Source: Candidatus Lambdaproteobacteria bacterium RIFOXYD2_FULL_56_26 (GTDB taxonomy: Bacteria > SAR324 > XYD2-FULL-50-16). From it: DNA of 64,000 bases. Below, piece after piece: positions 53,326-62,791 of this stretch (position 1 is its first letter; each line of letters starts with the position of its first letter). Where the stretch lies: positions 24,959-88,958 of the forward strand of contig MFNF01000043.1 of the NCBI GenBank assembly GCA_001783715.1, in the 5' to 3' direction. The translations under genes and the position numbers were made by a program. Below the pieces are notes generated by a model. That model saw only the letters and a list, made by a program, of their open reading frames with translations, did not search any database and was not told the origin of the DNA.

Positions 53326-54540
53326 CTAGCGGTTAGGCTCGTTTCCCTCTGGTTTAAAGGATAGAGGCAAAAATCTCAAGGCCCAAGGGCCAAAACAAAG
53401 CAGCCAAAAGACCACGGGCAACCAGATCCAAGTCACCAAACCCGGAACCCCATCCATCCCCAATTCCAGGCCCACCCTGGAGAGGGCGGCCAGTTGGAGA
53501 AAGAAAAAACAAAGGTGAGTGAACCCATTGGCCCGGACCGGCTGGCCTGAATGGCCCAGGTAAACCCGGCTGGCCATAGACAGCAACATCCCGGCCAAAA
53601 GGCCGATGGTCAGTGCGTGGAGCCCGGCCAAGCTCAGGTGTTGGTTGTAGCCGCCCAAAAACCGGTCCACCCCCGCCCAAAACCCCAAGCCTAAACAAAC
53701 CGGCAGCCAGTACAAGGAGAGGTAAAGGTAACTCAACATCCCTTCTTTTTTTGGCAGCCAGACCTTCCAGCCCCAAAACTGCACCAAGGTCACGACCAAA
53801 AGCAGGCTGTCACTCAAAATCCACAGCTCTTGGCGGTCGGTCATCTGGCCCAGGGCCTTCAGCAAAAAACCTAGGGTCCACAGGGGCAAACTTTGGGGGT
53901 AACTTTTGAGCCCCAGGTCGCCCATCCGGCTTTGGGTGAAAAAGGGGACCAACCGGTGGCTGATCGACAAGACTAACAGCGGCCAAAAGCCGTAAACCCC
54001 TAAGGACAAGGCCAACTGGTAGGTTTGAGGGGTTAGGGCCAACTGGTGGGCCAGGGAAAACAGACTCCCCACCACCCCCAAAAACAAGGCAAACAGCACA
54101 TATCCAGGTTGCCGTTTTTCAAATCCCTGACCGGCCCGAAACAGCCGCACCAGATGCATCAGCGCCCAAAGCAACCCGGCGAACAGCAAAAAGGCCCCGA
54201 TCCGCCCCCAAGGTTCGCCGATCCAAAGCTGGGCAAAATAAAACCCCGAACCCACGGTCAAGGCCCACCAAGGGCCAAGGTAGGCTTGGTTGAGCTGGTC
54301 TAGGGTCCCGGTCCAACGGGGAAAGGCGGTGAACAAAAAACCCAAGGCGGCCATCGGGAAGACCCCATACAGCAGCCCAAACCCGTGGACCGCCAGGGGG
54401 TTGGCCTTGTAGGCCAGCGGCAGGGTCAGCCGGAAGTAAAGGTACCCTCCCCACCACAACAGCGGCAGCACCAGCAAAAGCCCCGCCGTAGCGAGGTAAA
54501 GCCGATGCGGCTGGCCAAAGAGCCTAGCGATTGGGCCCAT
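53326..54540 (-). CDS. nnrS: NnrS-family heme-copper membrane protein
   Basis: A 404-residue protein with about twelve TM segments. Family marks include AVHGFGLLYGVFPMAALGFL near residues 49-68 (one of the heme-linked His), LSISHRLVPFF, and the characteristic LHALTIGLLAGMLLSMASRVYLGHSG. NnrS proteins protect cells from nitrosative stress, lessening the effect of NO on iron and cobalamin enzymes. It starts 6 bases after the thrH stop and is followed by metH after 31 bases, a notable context because NO attacks cobalamin. Confidence 0.88.
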   Translation of the reverse strand: MGPIARLFGQPHRLYLATAGLLLVLPLLWWGGYLYFRLTLPLAYKANPLAVHGFGLLYGVFPMAALGFLFTAFPRWTGTLDQLNQAYLGPWWALTVGSGFYFAQLWIGEPWGRIGAFLLFAGLLWALMHLVRLFRAGQGFEKRQPGYVLFALFLGVVGSLFSLAHQLALTPQTYQLALSLGVYGFWPLLVLSISHRLVPFFTQSRMGDLGLKSYPQSLPLWTLGFLLKALGQMTDRQELWILSDSLLLVVTLVQFWGWKVWLPKKEGMLSYLYLSLYWLPVCLGLGFWAGVDRFLGGYNQHLSLAGLHALTIGLLAGMLLSMASRVYLGHSGQPVRANGFTHLCFFFLQLAALSRVGLELGMDGVPGLVTWIWLPVVFWLLCFGPWALRFLPLSFKPEGNEPNR

Positions 54541-54546
54541 GTTCCC

Positions 54547-55167
54547 TCAATAGGGTTCGGGGAGGACTTTGAGCAATTCCTGCCGGAAAGCATTGTAGTC
54601 CTGGACCACCGGATACTGGGGGTATTGGGCGGCAATGGCGGCTGGAGGGCGAAAGAAGATTCCCTGGTGGGCTTCTTCGAGCATCGAAAGGTCGTTGAAG
54701 GAATCCCCGGCAGCCACGGTTTTAAAATTCAGGTTTTTGAAGGCCTGCACCGCCTTGCGTTTGGGGTCCTTGATCCGCAGGTGGTAATTGGCGATCTTGC
54801 CTTGTCCGTCCAGGCTCAGGCTGTGGCAAAAGATCGTGGGCATCCCCAGCTTGGTCATCAAAGGCTTGGCGAACTCGATGAAGGTGTCCGAGAGGATCAC
54901 CACCTGGGAACGCTCCTTGAGCCAGTCCAAAAACTCCAAGGCCCCTTCAAAAGGGTCAAGGGTGGCGATCACCCCTTGGATGTCCTTGAGGGTCAGGCCG
55001 TGTTTTTCGATCACTCCCAAACGAATGCCCATCAGCTTGTCGTAGTCGGTGATGTCTCGGGTGGTGAGTTTCAGTTCTTCGATCCCGGTTTTTTTGGCGA
55101 CGTTGATCCAGACCTCAGGGACCAGTACCCCTTCCAAGTCCAAACAGGTTACGAACAAATCCTTCAT
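54547..55167 (-). CDS. thrH: Phosphoserine phosphatase / homoserine phosphotransferase
   Basis: A 206-residue HAD enzyme. The nucleophile segment is CLDLEGVLVPEVW, where Glu in DLEGVL is the mark that separates ThrH from SerB. LSDTFIEFAKPLMTKLG and AAGDSFNDLSML supply motifs II and IV. In Pseudomonas ThrH dephosphorylates phosphoserine and can pass phosphate to homoserine, linking serine and threonine synthesis. It heads a thrH-nnrS-metH operon with spacers of 6 and 31 bases, tying serine/homoserine metabolism to methionine synthesis. Confidence 0.9.
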   Translation of the reverse strand: MKDLFVTCLDLEGVLVPEVWINVAKKTGIEELKLTTRDITDYDKLMGIRLGVIEKHGLTLKDIQGVIATLDPFEGALEFLDWLKERSQVVILSDTFIEFAKPLMTKLGMPTIFCHSLSLDGQGKIANYHLRIKDPKRKAVQAFKNLNFKTVAAGDSFNDLSMLEEAHQGIFFRPPAAIAAQYPQYPVVQDYNAFRQELLKVLPEPY

Positions 55168-55289
55168 GAGGTGGTAAGATTGGAGGTGGCCCTTGAGCTA
55201 GTGCCTGGGTTCAAGTACTCTCCCCCTTGGGAGACCGGCGAACCACCTTAACCGTTCATTGCTGCACAGACAAGCCCAAAAGCCCCTTG

Positions 55290-57317
55290 ATGGACCAAAC
55301 CAGCCTGACCCAAGCGCAACAAAAACTGGAACTCCTGCCCGATGAGCCGGGGGTGTACCGTTTTTTGGACGGCAAGGGAAAGATCATCTACATTGGCAAG
55401 GCCAAGAACCTGAAAAAAAGGGTCAAAAGCTACTTTACCCCCCGTGCCGCCGTGGACCCCCGGATTGTGGCACTGGTGCCGATGATCAAAGACTTGGCTT
55501 GGATCGTCACCAAAAACGAGATTGAGGCCCTGATCCTGGAAAACCAGATGATCAAGACCCACCGGCCCAAGTACAATGTTGAGCTCAAGGACGACAAGAC
55601 CTACCCCTACTTCCGGTTGACCGTTGGAGAACTTTTTCCCCGGTTGTCGTTGGTTCGTAACCCCAAAAAGGACCGGGCCTTGTACTTTGGCCCCTATGTG
55701 GCGGTCCGCACCGCCCGTGAAGCCCTGGCCACGATCAGGAGGTTCTTCCCCTTACGGCAATCCAAAATGGAGCTGGACGGCAGCAAGACCTACAAACCTT
55801 GCCTCAACTTCCAGCTCAAACGATGCCTCGCCCCCTGTTCGGGCCAAGTGGCGGTGGAGGAGTACGGCAAATTGGTGGAAAAAGTGGTCTGGCTGCTCAA
55901 GGGCAACTATGAGGAACTGCTCAAACAGCTGCAATCAGAGATGCAAAAACGCTCCGAAGCAATGAGGTTTGAAGAAGCCGCGGCCCTACGGGACCAAATC
56001 CGCTCCTTGGAACGGACCTTCACCAAACAGCAGGTTTTGAGCAAAGAACGGATCGACCGGGACATCCTCTCCCTGGTCCGGCAAGGGGGCTTTGCCGGGG
56101 TTGAGGTGCTGTTTGTGAGGGGTGGCATCCTGCTTTCAGACGACTTTTTGTTTTTTAAGGAAGGGGGCCTGTACTCGGACCAGGAACTCCTCCGGGCGGC
56201 CCTGACCAAGCTCTACTTCGCCGGGGAAAAACCTCTGCCCAAAGAGATTTTGCTCCCTGAAGTCAACGACGACATTTTGATCCTGGAAGAATACTTCTCC
56301 ATCCGCCGGGAATCGAAGGTGACGATCCTCAACCCCCAGCGAGGGGACAAGCTCAGGCTCCTGGAAATGGCCACCCGCAACGGGGAGGAGAACCTCAAGC
56401 AAAGGCTCGCCGGGGCGCAGGCGGAAGAACAGATTTTGGCAGAGGTCCAAAACCACCTGCACCTGACCCGCAGCCCGGTCCGGGCCGAGTGTTTCGACAT
56501 CTCCAACCTGATGGGCAAACATTCGGTGGCCAGTATGGTGGTCTTTGAAAACGGCAAGCCCCTCAAGTCGGACTACCGAATTTTTAAGATTAAAACGGTG
56601 GAGGGACCCAACGACTTTGCCAGCATGGAAGAGGTCTTGACCCGTAGGTACGGTAGGCTCTTAGAAGAAGGCGGCGCTTGGCCGGACTTGATCATCATCG
56701 ACGGGGGATTGGGGCAGCTGAACAGCGCCATCCGCATTTTGACCGGCCTCGGGGTCAACCTGGAAACCACCGACCTGATCGGCCTCGCCAAAGGGCGCTC
56801 CGAAAAGGCAAAGGACCAAAAACGAAAGGACCGGGCGGAAGAACGGCCTGGGAGCCTGGAAACCCAAGCAGCACCGGAGCCAAACCGGGAGGAACAAGAG
56901 CGCCGGGACCCAGCCGGGGAAGATTCAGGGGACCTGGAAGCCCAAAGACCTGCCCCCGTGGCCCCAGGGGAAGCGGGGCACAACCCGGAGGAGGACTTTG
57001 AATATGTAGTCAAACCCAACCGGAAAAACCCGATCCCCTTACGGAAAAACAGCAGCCCCCTGTTCTTTTTGCAACGGATCCGGGACGAGGCCCACCGCTT
57101 TGCCATCACTCACCACCGCAAGCTCCGGGGCAAAGCGGCGGTCAAGTCCAGCCTCGAAGACATTCCAGGCATCGGCCCCAAAAAACGGGCCGCCTTGCTC
57201 AAACACTTCGGCAGCCTCCAAGCCCTCGAATCCGCCACCCCCGACCAACTCGCCCAAGTCCCCGGCCTCGGCCCTAAGGATGTGGTGATGCTGACGGGGT
57301 ATTTTGAGGCAGGTTGA
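55290..57317 (+). CDS. uvrC: Excinuclease ABC subunit C with linker insertion
   Basis: A 675-residue UvrC. The GIY-YIG nuclease (about 15-95; GVYRFLDGKGKIIYIGKAKNLKKRV), UvrB-interacting UVR motif (about 215-250), RNase H-like 5' incision domain with DGGLGQL, and C-terminal HhH2 (IPGIGPKKRAALLKHFG, VPGLGPKD) are present. Between LIGLAKGR and the PIPLRKNSSPLF segment lies an extra charged, Pro/Glu-rich stretch of about 65 residues (about 503-568) not normal for the family. It joins the two halves of the incision domain. The start ATG at 55290 fits the family; its 3' end overlaps the convergent KAP gene by 44 bases. Confidence 0.95.
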   Translation: MDQTSLTQAQQKLELLPDEPGVYRFLDGKGKIIYIGKAKNLKKRVKSYFTPRAAVDPRIVALVPMIKDLAWIVTKNEIEALILENQMIKTHRPKYNVELKDDKTYPYFRLTVGELFPRLSLVRNPKKDRALYFGPYVAVRTAREALATIRRFFPLRQSKMELDGSKTYKPCLNFQLKRCLAPCSGQVAVEEYGKLVEKVVWLLKGNYEELLKQLQSEMQKRSEAMRFEEAAALRDQIRSLERTFTKQQVLSKERIDRDILSLVRQGGFAGVEVLFVRGGILLSDDFLFFKEGGLYSDQELLRAALTKLYFAGEKPLPKEILLPEVNDDILILEEYFSIRRESKVTILNPQRGDKLRLLEMATRNGEENLKQRLAGAQAEEQILAEVQNHLHLTRSPVRAECFDISNLMGKHSVASMVVFENGKPLKSDYRIFKIKTVEGPNDFASMEEVLTRRYGRLLEEGGAWPDLIIIDGGLGQLNSAIRILTGLGVNLETTDLIGLAKGRSEKAKDQKRKDRAEERPGSLETQAAPEPNREEQERRDPAGEDSGDLEAQRPAPVAPGEAGHNPEEDFEYVVKPNRKNPIPLRKNSSPLFFLQRIRDEAHRFAITHHRKLRGKAAVKSSLEDIPGIGPKKRAALLKHFGSLQALESATPDQLAQVPGLGPKDVVMLTGYFEAG

Positions 57318-59442
57318 GTTGCTTTTGTCCGGCCCGGTCCACATAGTCCTGCAACAAAACATAGTCCGGTGCGGTAGGTTCGTGGGAGTCGAGGTAGGCT
57401 TGGGCTCTCTCCAAAAAGACGGCTGGGGGGACAAAACTTTCTAACTTTCCATCCTCTATTTGCCTTGTACCAAATCTGTCAGTGCGGTCGAAAATTGGCT
57501 GTCCAAGTGAACAGTTGGCGATCAGGCTTAAGCCCACTTCCGTTTGGACTGTTTTAAGACAATACTCTCGAAGCTTGTCCTGCTCTTGGTCATCACCCCA
57601 CTTTGCCCAAGACCAAATCAAAACTTGAGCTCCAAAATCGGTAGGGAACCCATCCGATTGGGCAAGTTCACTGATTTTTTGTATGGCAATTCGCTTTATT
57701 TCTTTTAGAGCCGATGGGCTCAAGGTCCGTTCCTCAACAGGCCGGTTGCTGGCCTCTTTTTCTTCTAAAGCAAAATCTCTAGTTAAGCTGATCAAGAGGC
57801 TCAGCTCGACCTTGGCACTGTTTATCGACCGCAGCAAAAGGTCTGACCGAGACTTTTGGTCCTTTTCTCTTTTTAACAAACCCAAAACCAACCGATCACC
57901 GCTAGAGTAGGTCCAGCCTTCATCAAAGCGGGTTGGGAACAGGGTTTCACTGGCTTTTAAAAAAGCCTTTAACAAGGGTTCAACCGATTCCATCGGGAGT
58001 TGGTCCACAAAGTCCAAAAGAAAGTTCGGGAAATCCGTATATCTTTGTGGCGCTACCAACTGGAGCATTCGTTCGGTAATACCCTCCCAGTCTTTTCCGT
58101 CCTCCAAAATGCGGGACACAAGACCGCTGGTCAGCTGCCCTGGGGAGAGCGACAGGTTAAAATATGCGTTAAAATGCTCTGGAGCACTGATTCGGTTGTT
58201 TTGGATGGCCTCTTTTCGCCTACTGCTTATGTCTTGAAAACTATAGTCAGAACTGATGCGCGGGAAAAGTTCTGCTAAGGAAAAGTAGTTGGTTTCTTTT
58301 CTAAAATTACTTCCCAATAAGTCAATTAGGTTGGTTTGATACCGTGTTGTCTCAGGCTCAACCTCATTATACGAAAGCTGTGTTTCCCATTCCCCACGTA
58401 CTGGCTCCCAAAACAGTTCTGGATGTTCCTGAATCTTGGCATGTACTTCCGGGACGAGGATTTCCAGCGCCAAAATCCCAATCAGGTCCAACAGGTCCAC
58501 TTCCTCCCTGAGGGCACCCAAGGCAAAGTCCAGCCGGTTGAGCAACTTGATGGGACCCCGGAGGGTCTTAAACTGCCGGTCCAGTTGCAGACTGTCGTAG
58601 CTATCAAATCGCTCTGTTTGCCAAAGTTTCTCCAAATCGATCTGGTGGCTCTTGCAGGTGGCTTGTAGTCCATCACGGAGGAATTTGTCGATTTGCACCC
58701 TGCCGAGTGCGGGCAAGGGGAAGGGCATCTGGATGATTTTGTCCAGGTATCCTTTGCCAAATCCTGGCTGAGAACTCTCCAAGGCCTGTTCAATCACTTC
58801 ACGGTCAAACCCAAGGACATAAACGGTATTGGGAAAGTCGGCCAGGGATTTGACCAACTGGAACATCTGGTTGATCTCGGTGAAGTTCAACCGGTCCAGC
58901 TCATCAATAAAAATGACCAGCTTGAGTTTGTTGTCTCGGATAGCCGAAGCGATTCCTGCTTTGGCCGCTTCGACCGACAGAGGCTCTTGTGCACCAAACG
59001 CTTTGGAGAGGCCCTTTATGCCACTGATGGCCAGCTTGACCAACGAATGAGACTCTCCCAGGGGCTTAACCGCAACACTCAATGCTTCTAACAGCTTGGC
59101 AATTTTTTGGTTAGACTCGCCCTCTCCCTGTTTTAACACTCCTGCCCGAAAGGCCCGGAAAAACTGTTCGATCAGTTGGTCTTGGTTGGCATAGTGCCAA
59201 GGTTGGAACTCCAAGAGGGCCAGCTTTTTCCCGTCTTTCTCAAAGGCTTCTTTCTTTTCTTTCAGACTGCCTTTGAGCAGATTCAAAAAAGAGCTTTTCC
59301 CGGTCCCCCAAGCGCCGGTGACCCCTACCACCAGACTGGCCCCTTCTCCTGCCGCCAAAACCGCTGCAGCCAGTCGCTCGGCCAAGGGAGCTCGGTCCAA
59401 AAGATCTTCTTTTGGTTCTTTGATTGCTTCATCAATCCGCAT
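57274..59442 (-). CDS. KAP-family P-loop NTPase
   Basis: A 722-residue STAND-like KAP NTPase. Walker A is GAWGTGKS (43-50), followed by LLEFQPWHYANQDQL, and Walker B LVIFIDELDR (175-184). FPNTVYVLGFDREV is a further KAP motif. Unlike many KAP proteins it has no clear TM insertion between the motifs; the long C-terminal half is helical with no recognised effector. KAP NTPases occur in membranes, plasmids and some candidate defence islands. Base composition is somewhat more AT-rich than in neighbouring genes, which suggests transfer. It stands alone; its 3' end overlaps uvrC. Confidence 0.88.
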   Translation of the reverse strand: MRIDEAIKEPKEDLLDRAPLAERLAAAVLAAGEGASLVVGVTGAWGTGKSSFLNLLKGSLKEKKEAFEKDGKKLALLEFQPWHYANQDQLIEQFFRAFRAGVLKQGEGESNQKIAKLLEALSVAVKPLGESHSLVKLAISGIKGLSKAFGAQEPLSVEAAKAGIASAIRDNKLKLVIFIDELDRLNFTEINQMFQLVKSLADFPNTVYVLGFDREVIEQALESSQPGFGKGYLDKIIQMPFPLPALGRVQIDKFLRDGLQATCKSHQIDLEKLWQTERFDSYDSLQLDRQFKTLRGPIKLLNRLDFALGALREEVDLLDLIGILALEILVPEVHAKIQEHPELFWEPVRGEWETQLSYNEVEPETTRYQTNLIDLLGSNFRKETNYFSLAELFPRISSDYSFQDISSRRKEAIQNNRISAPEHFNAYFNLSLSPGQLTSGLVSRILEDGKDWEGITERMLQLVAPQRYTDFPNFLLDFVDQLPMESVEPLLKAFLKASETLFPTRFDEGWTYSSGDRLVLGLLKREKDQKSRSDLLLRSINSAKVELSLLISLTRDFALEEKEASNRPVEERTLSPSALKEIKRIAIQKISELAQSDGFPTDFGAQVLIWSWAKWGDDQEQDKLREYCLKTVQTEVGLSLIANCSLGQPIFDRTDRFGTRQIEDGKLESFVPPAVFLERAQAYLDSHEPTAPDYVLLQDYVDRAGQKQLNLPQNTPSASPHP

Positions 59443-59609
59443 AGTTCCTCATAGGCAGAAAATTGGAATCTTGAAAAATCGCCCACACCAAGCAGGCTTT
59501 CCGCAAGATACCAAAGAATCGGCACTAAGGTCTAGGAGGAACCTTGGATAAAACAAGGGAGGCAAACGAGAGGGAAAATCAAACCGGGGAAACGAAGGCC
59601 TAAAAAAGC

Positions 59610-60338
59610 CTACTCCTCCCCCATCAGCCCCCGCAGCATACCAATGGCTTTGGTGCGCAGTTGGCTGACTCTAGATTCGGTGAGGTCGAGGACGGCGCCG
59701 ATTTCCTTGAGGTTCAGCTCTTCGTTGTAGTACAAAGACAGCACCATCTGCTCCTTCTCGGGCAGCTTCATGATGGCGGCGGCGAGGCGCTCTTGGGCTT
59801 CGTTGCCCAACAGGGATTGGGAGGGGTCTTGGGCATCCGGGTCGCTGACCGTGTCCAGGATGTCCATGTCGTCGTCATCGGTGTGGGGCGAGAGACCTTC
59901 CAAGGAAAGCAGGGGAATGGGCCGAGCCTTTTCCAAAAACTCTGGCAGCTCCTTGGGCGGCATTTCCAAGGCTTCGGCCAGTTGTTTGTCGTTGGGGTGG
60001 TCGATGTTTTTGGCCCTCAGGCTGGTGAAGGCCCTTTCGAGCTTGGAGGAGTTGTCCCGGACCGACCGGGGAATCCAGTCCACCGAGCGGAGGTCATCAA
60101 GCATCGCCCCTTTGATCCGGTGTTCGGCGTAGGTCTTAAACTGGTTGCCTTGGGTAGGGTCAAACTTCTCAGCGGCTTCCAAAAGTCCGATCATCCCCGC
60201 CTGGATCAAGTCGTCCCGCTGGACCCCTTCGGGCAGGCGGGCGGCCAAGCGGTTGGCGATGTGCTTGACCAGGGGTGCATATTGCAGCACCACCTCTTCT
60301 TTGCTGGGCTTCGCTTGTTGGAGGTATGGGTTTAACAT
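59610..60338 (-). CDS. fliA: FliA/WhiG-type sigma factor (sigma 28)
   Basis: A 242-residue sigma factor with regions 2 (LIQAGMIGLLEAAEKFDPTQG; FKTYAEHRIKGAMLDDLRSVDW), 3 (SSKLERAFTSLRAKN) and 4 (LPEKEQMVLSLYYNEELNLKEIGAVLDLTESRVSQL), in the order typical of FliA/WhiG. FliA directs late flagellar genes. No flagellar gene is nearby, so it may serve another regulon or flagella encoded elsewhere. The ATG at 60338 is chosen because the family begins here. A hybrid sensor kinase gene lies upstream on the same strand, about 90 bases away. Confidence 0.93.
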   Translation of the reverse strand: MLNPYLQQAKPSKEEVVLQYAPLVKHIANRLAARLPEGVQRDDLIQAGMIGLLEAAEKFDPTQGNQFKTYAEHRIKGAMLDDLRSVDWIPRSVRDNSSKLERAFTSLRAKNIDHPNDKQLAEALEMPPKELPEFLEKARPIPLLSLEGLSPHTDDDDMDILDTVSDPDAQDPSQSLLGNEAQERLAAAIMKLPEKEQMVLSLYYNEELNLKEIGAVLDLTESRVSQLRTKAIGMLRGLMGEE

Positions 60339-60428
60339 CGCTGTTTGTCGCCTTTGTTCCCGGTTCCAAGGGAATGGGTTTTTGTTTCCTCTGAAAAGCA
60401 AGGGCCGTGCCCATTCGGTAAGGGCCTA

Positions 60429-62654
60429 TTAGGACAGGTGACGACGCAGTACCTCGTAGAGGGCTTGGGCGTTCACCGGTTTGGAGAGGTAGTCGTTGAC
60501 CCCAGCAGTGAAGGCTTCTTTTTTGCCATCGACCAAGGAATTGGCGGTCAGGGCGACAATGGGGATTTGGGGGTTGAGCGCCTGGGAAGCACCACTCCTG
60601 ACCAGCTTGATCGCCGAAAGCCCATCTAAAACCGGCATTTGCAGGTCCATCAGTACCAGATCAAAGGGCTTTTGCTGGAGCAGGATCACCGCTTCTTGAC
60701 CGTTGACCGCCTCTTGGACCGAGGCCTGGGTTTTCTCCAAGACTTTTTGCATCACCTTGCGGTTGACTTGGTTGTCTTCGACCAACAAGAGCCGTTTGCC
60801 CAAAAGGTTGGGCGGTTCCAAGGGTTGCGGCAGCTCGGGAGCAGAGGCGGCGGGCAAGGGCAGGGTGAGGACAAAACGGCTGCCTTGGCCCAGGGCGCTG
60901 GTTAAGGTCAGCTCGCCGCCCATCAACCGGGCCAACCGTTGGGCCAAGGTCAGGCCCAACCCCACCCCTCCTTGGGCCTTGGTGGCCGAGCGGTCCACCT
61001 GGGCGAAGGGAGCCAGGATCAAGGCCTGCTGTTCCTTGTTGATCCCGATTCCCGTATCGGCGACCTCCAGGGAGATCAACCCGGAGTCCTGGGTTTGGGC
61101 GGTCAATTTGATCCCCCCGGCTTTGGTGAACTTGAGTGCGTTGGCCAGCAGACAGCCCAGGGCCTGGACCAACCGGTTTTTGTCCCCCCTGACCCAAACG
61201 GGAAGCTTGGGGTCAAGGCTCAGGGTCAGCAACAGTCCCTTGGCCTCTGCCTCGATCCCGTACAGGTCCTTGAGGTTGTTGAGAGTTTTTGCCAAATCGA
61301 AGTTTTCGGGCCGGAGCACCATCTGGCCTTGTTCCAATTGGGTAAAGTCCAGCAGTTCATCAATCACTGCCATCAGGCCTTGGGCCGACTGGGTCAGCAG
61401 AGCCAGACTGGACCTTTGCTCCCGGTCCAGCTCGGTCTCCTTAAGCCACAAGGAAAGGCCCAAAATCCCGTTCATCGGGGTGCGCAGTTCGTGGCTGAGG
61501 TTCGACAAAAACAGGCTCTTGCTCTGGTTGGCCCGTTCGGCATCCAGTTTGGCGCTTTCCAGGTTGCGTTCGGTCTTGCGCCGCCGGTTGATCTCCCGTT
61601 TGAGCCGCAAGGTGACCAGAAAGTTTTTCCAAGCAAAACCCAAGACCAGCAAAAGCACCATCAGGCCCAAGACCAATTGCCACCGGTAGGTCTGGGCAAA
61701 GGCCCGCAACGAGACTTCCCCGGACTGCCGGTAGGGGCCCAGTTGGAGCTTTTTGAGCAACCGGTGGACCTCCTGGTAGTTTTGGGCCGGGAGCCAACCG
61801 GAGACCTCGGGACCCAAGGATCCCGGCGCTTGGGTTTCTTGGGTCAACAGGGCCACCAAAATCCGTTTGGCCAGCGGCATCGGCAGCCGGGGCAGTTTGG
61901 CCAAGGGCCATTCGGAATACAAGGGGGAAGACAAAAGGTAAGGGAAACCAGCGGACTTTTGGGGATTTAAGACCACTACCTGTTCCAACCTGATTCGGCC
62001 TTGTTGGGCCATCTTCTCCAGCACCCCGGTGCGGACGATTCCGGCATCGGCGGAGCCGCTGAGCACGGCGGTCACCACCAGATCCTGGGGCATGCCGGTA
62101 AACCGAAGGCCGCCCAGGTCCTGGGCCGGATCCAGTTCCTGGTCCACCAACAGCTCCAACCCGGCCAGATAGCCGCCCAAAGATTCGGGACTAGCGGCGA
62201 CCAAGAGGCGGCCCTTCAGCTCCTCTAGGGACTTGATCTTGGTGGCTTTGGCGGTAAAAATCACGGCCCCGAACTGGCCCAAGGGGGCCCCTGCTTCCTG
62301 CCGTTGCAAGGTGGCGATCCGAGAGGCCCCAGACTGGACTTCCAACGAAATGTAGTGGGCCGGGTTGGTCAAGACCAAGTCCAAAACCCCGGAACGGCAG
62401 CCTTCCTCAAGCTCGGCGGCAGACAGCGGCCAGATCTTGAACCGGTATTCCGGCAGTGCCTGGGAGAGGTAAAGGGCGGTTTTCTCCCACTGGGCCAGGG
62501 TTTCGGCCTTGGACCGGTAGGACAGCACCCCAATGGCCACCTGCTCCGCCCCTTGGGCCACCGACACCCAGGGAAAGCCCCAGAGGCAGAGCAGCAGCAG
62601 GCCTACCAGTCGCAACTGGGGGGGATCGGTTTTTAACCTTGGGGCTAGGGACAT
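60429..62654 (-). CDS. PhnD-like hybrid sensor histidine kinase with receiver domain
   Basis: A 741-residue hybrid kinase. A signal peptide and a PhnD/phosphonate-type periplasmic binding domain (about 50-320) precede a TM helix (about 348-368). HisKA (LSNLSHELRTPMNGILG, acceptor His about 389), HATPase_c (VADTGIGI, GVGLGLTLAQ) and a C-terminal receiver with phospho-acceptor Asp in LVLMDLQMPVLDG (about 668) follow. The ligand may be a phosphonate, phosphite or similar anion. It has no Hpt domain of its own, so phosphorelay needs a separate protein. The ATG at 62654 is preferred over a TTG 15 codons upstream. Confidence 0.9.
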   Translation of the reverse strand: MSLAPRLKTDPPQLRLVGLLLLCLWGFPWVSVAQGAEQVAIGVLSYRSKAETLAQWEKTALYLSQALPEYRFKIWPLSAAELEEGCRSGVLDLVLTNPAHYISLEVQSGASRIATLQRQEAGAPLGQFGAVIFTAKATKIKSLEELKGRLLVAASPESLGGYLAGLELLVDQELDPAQDLGGLRFTGMPQDLVVTAVLSGSADAGIVRTGVLEKMAQQGRIRLEQVVVLNPQKSAGFPYLLSSPLYSEWPLAKLPRLPMPLAKRILVALLTQETQAPGSLGPEVSGWLPAQNYQEVHRLLKKLQLGPYRQSGEVSLRAFAQTYRWQLVLGLMVLLLVLGFAWKNFLVTLRLKREINRRRKTERNLESAKLDAERANQSKSLFLSNLSHELRTPMNGILGLSLWLKETELDREQRSSLALLTQSAQGLMAVIDELLDFTQLEQGQMVLRPENFDLAKTLNNLKDLYGIEAEAKGLLLTLSLDPKLPVWVRGDKNRLVQALGCLLANALKFTKAGGIKLTAQTQDSGLISLEVADTGIGINKEQQALILAPFAQVDRSATKAQGGVGLGLTLAQRLARLMGGELTLTSALGQGSRFVLTLPLPAASAPELPQPLEPPNLLGKRLLLVEDNQVNRKVMQKVLEKTQASVQEAVNGQEAVILLQQKPFDLVLMDLQMPVLDGLSAIKLVRSGASQALNPQIPIVALTANSLVDGKKEAFTAGVNDYLSKPVNAQALYEVLRRHLS

Positions 62655-62791
62655 CCGTCCATCCGGGTGCAGAGGTTGGGCTCGGTTTGGGCCGGTCAAA
62701 GGGACCGGGAAAAAGTGTTTTTACTGGCTGCAAAAGGAAGCGGTTTGCTGTACCCTGACTTCGTTCCTTTTTGTCCGTTTTGGGGAAAACG

